This document shows, in pieces, positions 43,109 to 47,919 of a stretch of DNA of 47,919 bases. Within the stretch, counting starts at the first letter, position 1. Every line of letters begins with the position of its first letter. The stretch comes from Bacteroidia bacterium (lineage in GTDB: Bacteria > Bacteroidota > Bacteroidia > B-17B0 > Aurantibacillaceae). The stretch covers positions 1 to 47,919 of the forward strand of contig BPGX01000011.1 of NCBI GenBank assembly GCA_026003255.1, read 5' to 3'. The notes beneath the pieces were generated by a model. That model did no database searches, was not told the origin of the DNA, and saw nothing but the letters and a program-made list of their open reading frames with translations. Both the position numbers and the translations under genes were made by a program.

Positions 43109-44089
43109 TTAGTTTTTACTTAATTTAAAATTTTTATTGTATGATTTTCTGGTGATGTAAGGTATTTTCATTTTATCATACCAATTAAAAAGTTGGTATA
43201 AATTCGGAATTGATGTTATTAGGACATTATTCAACGAACATTCAAGAAATGGTTGTATAGCGTTATTTTTAAAGAAACTGGTAATTTCTATAATTGTTTT
43301 ATTTTTGGGTAATTGATTTTCAGATGGAAATGGGTATTTAAAGTATTTTTCCATGTAATGCTTATAGGGGAATAGTAAAATGACAGGAGAAAGATTTTCA
43401 ACCAGAATATCATTTTTAGCATCATAAAGCATGAGCGCATAAACATCCCCGGGTTTATTCAGAGTAACAAAGAGTGTGATTTGATTTTTGTAGTCGTTAA
43501 TAAGAATATCAGTGATGATAGCTGTATGCCCTTCTATTGGATAGTATTGTAATTGTTCGTCATCTTTCATATTTGCATAAAGAAAGAATCTATCATAAGA
43601 AATGATGTTACCAACTTTGATGAGAGAAGTGTTGATAGGTTCGCTGTAGAGAGTAAATAAAGAATAATCATCGTGGATATTATTATCAAAGTAATATTTT
43701 TTATTATGTTTTGCTTTATTGTTAGCGTAGTCCGCTGGTAAGGTATCTAAATTATTCAGAAAACGCAGATAATCATTGACGAGTGCATGGCACATCAGTT
43801 TAGGTCGATATTTCACTTCCCATTTACGAAGTGGTTCAAAGATGCTTTCCATTTGATAGAGTTTTCCATAGTTGTCAAAGAATTGTCGAGCAATAGGATG
43901 CTGAATAGTATCGAGGTAATTGACGTAATACCAGTAGAGATAACGAACACAATCGTCGTGGAAGTCAGGATCTTGATGTGGTAATGGTCGGGAGATAGAT
44001 TTAGTGTGCGTTTTACTTTTTTGAGCAAGAGAAATAGTGAAATGAAAAACCTGCAGCAGAAATAGACAAGAAAAAAGGATGGTTTTCAT
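43109..44089 (-). CDS. Secreted hypothetical protein, possible papain-like (CHAP/NlpC-like) fold
   Basis: A 326-residue protein with a signal peptide (MKTILFSCLFLLQVFHFTISLAQ). I do not recognise a family. Three features are suggestive of a papain-like peptidase or amidase: a Cys-His pair at the start of a predicted helix (LMCHALVNDYL, Cys100), a VGNIISY strand (159-165) like the VGDII of NlpC/P60 and CHAP domains, and EGHTAIITDI (His188) like their GHVAIV strand. This is inference from pattern, not a confirmed fold. It is followed after 29 bp by the probable paralogue at 42147-43079. No promoter box was convincing upstream. Confidence 0.62.
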   Translation of the reverse strand: MKTILFSCLFLLQVFHFTISLAQKSKTHTKSISRPLPHQDPDFHDDCVRYLYWYYVNYLDTIQHPIARQFFDNYGKLYQMESIFEPLRKWEVKYRPKLMCHALVNDYLRFLNNLDTLPADYANNKAKHNKKYYFDNNIHDDYSLFTLYSEPINTSLIKVGNIISYDRFFLYANMKDDEQLQYYPIEGHTAIITDILINDYKNQITLFVTLNKPGDVYALMLYDAKNDILVENLSPVILLFPYKHYMEKYFKYPFPSENQLPKNKTIIEITSFFKNNAIQPFLECSLNNVLITSIPNLYQLFNWYDKMKIPYITRKSYNKNFKLSKN

Positions 44090-44194
44090 GGTAGTAAGTT
44101 TTTATAGTTAGGTAGATGTTCTGCTGCATAGATTCTTTTTTATATTATAACGATTAAGCTTAAAAAGATGTTTCAAAATTTATTTGAAGGGATG

Positions 44195-44390
44195 AAGTAG
44201 ATGATGAGTTGGGCATTTTGAGTGATGAGTTGTGAGTTAATTTTTTTATCACATAGAAACACAAGAGAAATAGGAAACATAGATTTTATATGTTCTATTT
44301 TTAATTTCTATGTGCTTATGTTTTAAATTTAAAAATAGTTTTGAGCCATGAGTTTTGAGTTTGTAGTTGATGAATTTTCAAAAACAAAAG
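44195..44390 (-). repeat. Composite repeat: ACTCA tracts around a complete CTATGTG hairpin (copy III)
   Basis: Hairpin at 44250-44314: CACATAGAAA (44250-44259) pairs with TTTCTATGTG (44305-44314), AAATAG with CTATTT, and AACATA with TATGTT. Compared with copy II the tenth stem pair is A-T instead of C-G. GAGTTATGAGT-like tracts, which are ACTCA on the minus strand, flank it. Part of the gene-free gap 44090-44960. Confidence 0.8.
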
Positions 44391-44439
44391 TAAGATACTG
44401 GTGCGACAAAATGTGTCGCTATGAAAAAAATTTTTAGAG

Positions 44440-44600
44440 TGATGTGTTTTGTGTTATGAGTTGAGAGTTATGAGTTTTTTTTACCACATAGAAACATAGG
44501 GGGCATAGAAAACATAGATTTTTTATGTGTGCTATTGTTAGTTCTATGTGCCTATATGTTTGATATAGTTTTGAGTGATGAATTGATAATTTTCTTAAGT
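44440..44600 (-). repeat. Composite repeat: ACTCA tracts around a CTATGTG hairpin (copy IV)
   Basis: Hairpin at 44485-44550: CACATAGAA pairs with TTCTATGTG, and ACATA with TATGT around the centre; the middle segment pairs less well than in copies II and III. On the minus strand it reads almost as copy II, including GGCACATAGAACTAA, CTATGTTTTCTAT and TATGTGGTAAAAA. Confidence 0.8.
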
Positions 44601-44606
44601 ATAATG

Positions 44607-44645
44607 GAACACGGATGACGCAGATGTGGATTGATTGGCATGGAT
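44607..44645 (-). repeat. 39-nt phased ATCNG repeat, copy 6
   Basis: On the minus strand the units are ATCCATGCCA, ATCAATCCAC, ATCTGCGTC and ATCCGTGTTC, spaced 10, 10 and 9 nt. Closest to copy 5, with which it shares the second unit ATCAATCCA and the following CCATTATA. Confidence 0.82.
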
Positions 44646-44729
44646 AAAATAAGTGAGGAGTGAAGCGTTTTGAGTTATTATTTAAAGCGAGTTAGGGATC
44701 AAAAATTGTTTACAAAATAATAACAACCA

Positions 44730-44872
44730 CGTCATTGTGAGGACGCCGACAATAGGAGGCAGACAAAGCAATCCATTATGTGAATGTACCTGTCATTGCA
44801 AGGCAATCGCAAGTTGAATAACCTCTGTCTCATACGAAATTACCTCGGAAGATCTGCTTCCTCTCAATGACG
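44730..44872 (+). repeat. CGTCATTG...CAATGACG element (copy 2, core only)
   Basis: Nearly the same core as 41878-42024: CGTCATTG at the left, ATGTGAATGTACCTGTCATTG, GAATAACCTCTGTCTCATAC and CGAAATTACCTCGGAAG in the middle, and CTTCCTCTCAATGACG at the right. The downstream TTCCAC/GTGGAA hairpin and tail of copy 1 are absent. Confidence 0.8.
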
Positions 44873-44960
44873 AGTCGTTTCATTTGTAATAAGAAAAATG
44901 AAAAATTGTAATAATGAAGAGATTTAATAAACTTATTCCCGAATTAACGTTAGTTAATAT

Positions 44961-47588
44961 CTACGAGTTGATTAACAATCTGATTATTTTTTTATTAATT
45001 ATACGCGCTGCCAACATGAATGGAGTAACGCCATCACTATTTTCAGCATGAAGATCGGCACCATGTTTAATCAATAGTTCAATAATTTCTATTTGTTTAT
45101 TATTGGTGGCATAATGCAATAATGTATTTTTATTACTCATGATTAAATTTGGATTTGCACCATGTTCCAGAAAAATCTTTACCATTTCACTATGATTTTT
45201 CTTAATTGAGAGCAATAATCCAAGATCAAGGAGATTTGTGTTATTATCCTTTTCAATATCTAAGTTGAGCAATTCTATGTAATGATTATAATTATTTATT
45301 TTACTTACTAATTGTTTTTCGTCTTCTAGAAAAAATTTTAGTTCATTGATGCGGTTAAATAAGATAAGCTGAAAAAACGTGATGATTTTATCTGAAGTAA
45401 ATAATTTTATTATATTGTTTTTCAAAAATAAATCCAGTAATTTATCTGAGGGTTCAATAAAACACAAAGTTATCAGAAGTTCTTCGTGTGATTTAAACTT
45501 CACTCCTGATTTGATTAATGTTTCAATCTTTTTATACTTATCGGTGGAAAGTCCATCGTTTATAACATAAAGATATTCATAGGAATATAACCTGTGGTCA
45601 TAAGCGCCATGGTTGATAAGTAAATCTGCAATCTCTTGTTTTTTATACCTTAAAGCTATCTCTAAAGGTGTTTGTCCCGCTTTATTTTTTTTATTAACAT
45701 CAGCACCACATCGAATTAATAATTCTACAATATCTATTAGTCCCTCTTCAACAGCATAGGTTAAGGGTGTTTCTCTGTCAAATATTTCATTTAATATATC
45801 AGGTTCTTCTTTGATGAGCATTTCAATGATTTTAATCAAATTATCCTGTTTAACTAAATATTCCTGGTAATCATCATTTTCGTCAATTTTTTGTTCAAAT
45901 AATTTTTGTTTACAGAACTTCCACGTCATAAAGGCTTCTATTAAAGGAGTTGAAAATTCATCATCTTCATATTCTTTTCTATAAATAAATATGCTATTAA
46001 CCTCAGCACCATTTTCAATGAGCAATTGAACCATTTCAATGTTACCATTTCTCACAGCTTCTACTAATGGAGGTAGTATACGAGGATCTTCGAAATTAAC
46101 GCGAGCATCTTGTTGAATCAGGTATTTGACTATATCTGGATTATTTTTTCTGATAGCATAGGTTAAAGGTGTTAAGCAATTATAGAAACCATCGGTTGTA
46201 TTAATGTTTACACCTTTTTCAACGAACATTTTAACTAACTCAAAATTACCGGTTTCTATGACATCGAAAAATGCTCGATTGAAATGAACAGGATTAATTT
46301 TCTCAGGATGTTCAATAAGCAATTTAACGATTTCTAATAAATTTCTTCTTAATGCAATTCCTATGGGGGAAATATCATAATCATAATCACGATCATCATC
46401 CGAACTTACCTGAACGCCTTTTCGGATAAGCTGTTTGGACAATTCAATAATTCTGTTACTCATTTCAATACATTTTATGTAACCGGGATATTTTCCTTCA
46501 AGTATAAGTCTATGTTGGATTAATAATAAATTTTTTAATAATTCATATCCTTCGGTATTTTCCAATTCATCGTTCTTTACATGTTGAATGACACTGGAAA
46601 CTATGTTAAGGAAACTATTTATCTCTTCGTAAATATTAAGGTCAATTTCTAATAAGTCACGATAATCTGGACGATAATCTGGGGAATCTATAAGATTTTC
46701 AAGATTCTTATAGATACTCTCGCAGTAATAGCTTCCAAGTTTAATAGCTAAAATAATCAAAGCATTCTTTCCGATTTTGTTTACAATATTCATGTCTGCA
46801 CCACATTTCAGCAGGAGTTCAACAATCTGGTAATGGCCATGTGTAATGGCCTGCATTAGAGCGGTTTCACCAAAATCATTTTGTATGTTGGGATCAATAC
46901 CACGTTGAAGCAGATATTCTGCAATATTTTTTAATCCGTATCTACATGCTAAAAATAAAGTAGTTTCATTCTGGGAATTTTTGACGTGTATATTTGCTCC
47001 TTTGTCTATAAGGAATTGAACCATTTCAACATTTCGGTTTTGTAAGGCATACATAAGAGCCGTATTACCGTAAATGTCTATGGTTTCAATGTCAGCACCA
47101 TGATAAACGAGTATTTTAAAAATATCCAGATGATTGTTTGAGGCAGCTCGTAAGAGTGCTGTAATTTTATGATGGCATTTCTTATGGATATCTGCACCAT
47201 GTTCAAGAAGGAGGGATACGATATTGGGATTACCATGTGCGACAGCATACATCAATGCATTTTTACCATAATTATCCTGTGCATGAATGTCAGCATTATT
47301 TTGAATCAGCAAACGTACAATCTTCTCATGACCTGACTTTGCAGCCCAAATTAAAGGTGTTCTTCCATTCGAATCTCTGATGTCAATATGGGCTCCATGG
47401 TTTATCAGGTATTCTGTAACTTCATAATGTCCGTTACGAACAGCTGCAATAAGCGGACTTTCTCCCTGATTAAACCGGGTGTTTATGTCTATACCACTGT
47501 TTAATAATGAGGCCACTTTTTCAAGATGGCCAGATCGGCAAGCCATGAGAAGTAATTTTTTAGAGGATGTTAAGGATTTTTTACTCAT
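44961..47588 (-). CDS. Large ankyrin-repeat protein
   Basis: An 875-residue protein made almost wholly of ankyrin repeats; I count about 18. Eight canonical repeats (residues about 12-275) follow the PLIxAAxxGHxxIVxLLIxxGADI pattern. After a unique segment of about 120 residues there are repeats 9-12, then a charged insert, repeats 13-15, a second unique segment, and three more at the C-terminus. No signal peptide, membrane helix or enzymatic domain is visible, so it is probably cytosolic and acts by protein binding; the partner is unknown. The start is the ATG at 47588, with a perfect TAAATTTG box at 47611-47618. It is flanked on both sides by repeat elements, which suggests an accessory locus. 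Confidence 0.88.
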   Translation of the reverse strand: MSKKSLTSSKKLLLMACRSGHLEKVASLLNSGIDINTRFNQGESPLIAAVRNGHYEVTEYLINHGAHIDIRDSNGRTPLIWAAKSGHEKIVRLLIQNNADIHAQDNYGKNALMYAVAHGNPNIVSLLLEHGADIHKKCHHKITALLRAASNNHLDIFKILVYHGADIETIDIYGNTALMYALQNRNVEMVQFLIDKGANIHVKNSQNETTLFLACRYGLKNIAEYLLQRGIDPNIQNDFGETALMQAITHGHYQIVELLLKCGADMNIVNKIGKNALIILAIKLGSYYCESIYKNLENLIDSPDYRPDYRDLLEIDLNIYEEINSFLNIVSSVIQHVKNDELENTEGYELLKNLLLIQHRLILEGKYPGYIKCIEMSNRIIELSKQLIRKGVQVSSDDDRDYDYDISPIGIALRRNLLEIVKLLIEHPEKINPVHFNRAFFDVIETGNFELVKMFVEKGVNINTTDGFYNCLTPLTYAIRKNNPDIVKYLIQQDARVNFEDPRILPPLVEAVRNGNIEMVQLLIENGAEVNSIFIYRKEYEDDEFSTPLIEAFMTWKFCKQKLFEQKIDENDDYQEYLVKQDNLIKIIEMLIKEEPDILNEIFDRETPLTYAVEEGLIDIVELLIRCGADVNKKNKAGQTPLEIALRYKKQEIADLLINHGAYDHRLYSYEYLYVINDGLSTDKYKKIETLIKSGVKFKSHEELLITLCFIEPSDKLLDLFLKNNIIKLFTSDKIITFFQLILFNRINELKFFLEDEKQLVSKINNYNHYIELLNLDIEKDNNTNLLDLGLLLSIKKNHSEMVKIFLEHGANPNLIMSNKNTLLHYATNNKQIEIIELLIKHGADLHAENSDGVTPFMLAARIINKKIIRLLINS

Positions 47589-47610
47589 AAATCTTGTATT
47601 TGATATTGAA

Positions 47611-47643
47611 CAAATTTATTTTAAATGCAGATTTAATTTACAA
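47611..47643 (-). promoter_or_regulatory. Promoter of the ankyrin gene
   Basis: On the minus strand TTG (47641-47643) is followed after 22 nt by TAAATTTG (47611-47618). The leader would be about 15 nt. Confidence 0.5.
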
Positions 47644-47676
47644 CTTTTACACTTCAAAATATTATAAAATCTAATA

Positions 47677-47697
47677 CCCTTCCAAATTTTGGAAGGG
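47677..47697. repeat. CCCTTCCA/TGGAAGGG hairpin
   Basis: CCCTTCCA (47677-47684) and TGGAAGGG (47690-47697) form a perfect eight-base-pair stem. The arms match those of the hairpins at 42047-42066 and 47859-47880, but there is no adjacent CATTG core. Confidence 0.65.
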
Positions 47698-47762
47698 CAA
47701 AGGTGAGAATGGTGTTCTTTCCTTCATCCTTTACCAGAAAATTTTCCACATGAAAAATTTGT

Positions 47763-47919
47763 CCCAAATTATTCATTAAACCCAAATTATTCATTAGACA
47801 TTTCTCAAAAGTTATGCCTTTCTTTGCTACTACTGGTTTTGGACATTATTGTTTTTTCACCCTTCCACTTGTGGAAGGGTAATTCTAAAAATAAAGAAAA
47901 AGCCCGTCATTGCGAGGGC
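47763..47919 (-). repeat. Composite CGTCATTG element (copy 3, inverted, cut by the window end)
   Basis: Read on the minus strand it starts in the core (CAATGACGGGCTT), continues to a perfect ten-base-pair hairpin ACCCTTCCAC-TT-GTGGAAGGGT (47859-47880), then GTGAAAA and a tail similar to copy 1. The tail contains a tandem duplication of TTAATGAATAATTTGGG (about 47763-47797). Only the right end of the core lies inside the window. No gene is seen in 47589-47919. Confidence 0.72.

Noticed and set aside
47763..47797. Tandem 17-18-nt duplication as the start of a larger satellite
   Set aside because: Only two units are present, and the single-unit form occurs in the tail of copy 1, so it is a local duplication within the composite element.

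Overview
The window is AT-rich DNA from a member of the Bacteroidota. The evidence is a secreted protein with a gliding-motility/type IX secretion (T9SS) C-terminal domain, a PorE-like OmpA lipoprotein, a DUF5686 outer-membrane protein, several good matches to the phylum's promoter (TTTG, about 20 nt, TAnnTTTG), and near absence of Shine-Dalgarno sites. The order or genus cannot be told from what is visible. Almost all genes are ordinary chromosomal genes; I see no phage, integrase, transposase, rRNA, tRNA or CRISPR array.

Layout. 1-0.43 kb: frameshifted 5' part of a Gfo/Idh/MocA oxidoreductase. 0.55-4.6 kb: rplS and a 1172-residue T9SS cargo protein. 4.65-10.1 kb: a tightly coupled minus-strand operon (GT-C membrane glycosyltransferase, FkbM methyltransferase, second methyltransferase, methyltransferase-GT2 fusion, LpxL-type acyltransferase) that looks like a glycolipid or surface-glycan assembly set. 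10.6-13.2 kb: paaABCD, the phenylacetyl-CoA epoxidase operon, without paaE. 13.2-18.8 kb: lon, a DUF2147 protein, a SPOR-like protein whose 5' end appears frameshifted, and a ferredoxin/flavodoxin-NADP reductase. 19.1-23.9 kb: a Bacteroidota-specific hypothetical protein, then smpB-dxr-DUF5686. 24.4-28.8 kb: MBOAT acyltransferase, fructosamine-kinase-like protein and, divergently, a Prc protease. 29.0-34.1 kb: galE-anmK, PorE-like lipoprotein, queuosine-precursor transporter, alkyltransferase-like protein. 34.1-36.6 kb: dus and a thioredoxin-fold protein whose CxxC is replaced by SxxS. 37.0-41.8 kb: PhoH-type PIN-ATPase, a tandem Ddl-Ddl fusion, aroK. 42.1-47.6 kb: two adjacent secreted proteins that look like diverged paralogues and a large ankyrin protein.

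The most unusual content is between the genes. Four families of dispersed intergenic repeats recur: (1) a 39-nt element of four ATCNG units spaced exactly 10, 10 and 9 nt (six full copies and one partial); (2) a hairpin of about 65-69 nt with three nested stem segments and one apparent covarying pair, flanked by ACTCATAACTC-type tracts (three full copies and one half); (3) a roughly 40-nt GCCAC/GTGGC imperfect palindrome (three copies plus a half copy); (4) a composite CGTCATTG...CAATGACG element of 150-270 bp (three copies, one cut by the window end). Families 1 and 2 tend to be neighbours and occur in opposite orientations on the two sides of the phoH-ddl-aroK-paralogue block. They are the best candidates here for an undescribed structured RNA, a protein-binding array or a non-autonomous mobile element.

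Functions are assigned from recognised motifs and family knowledge only; no search was run.
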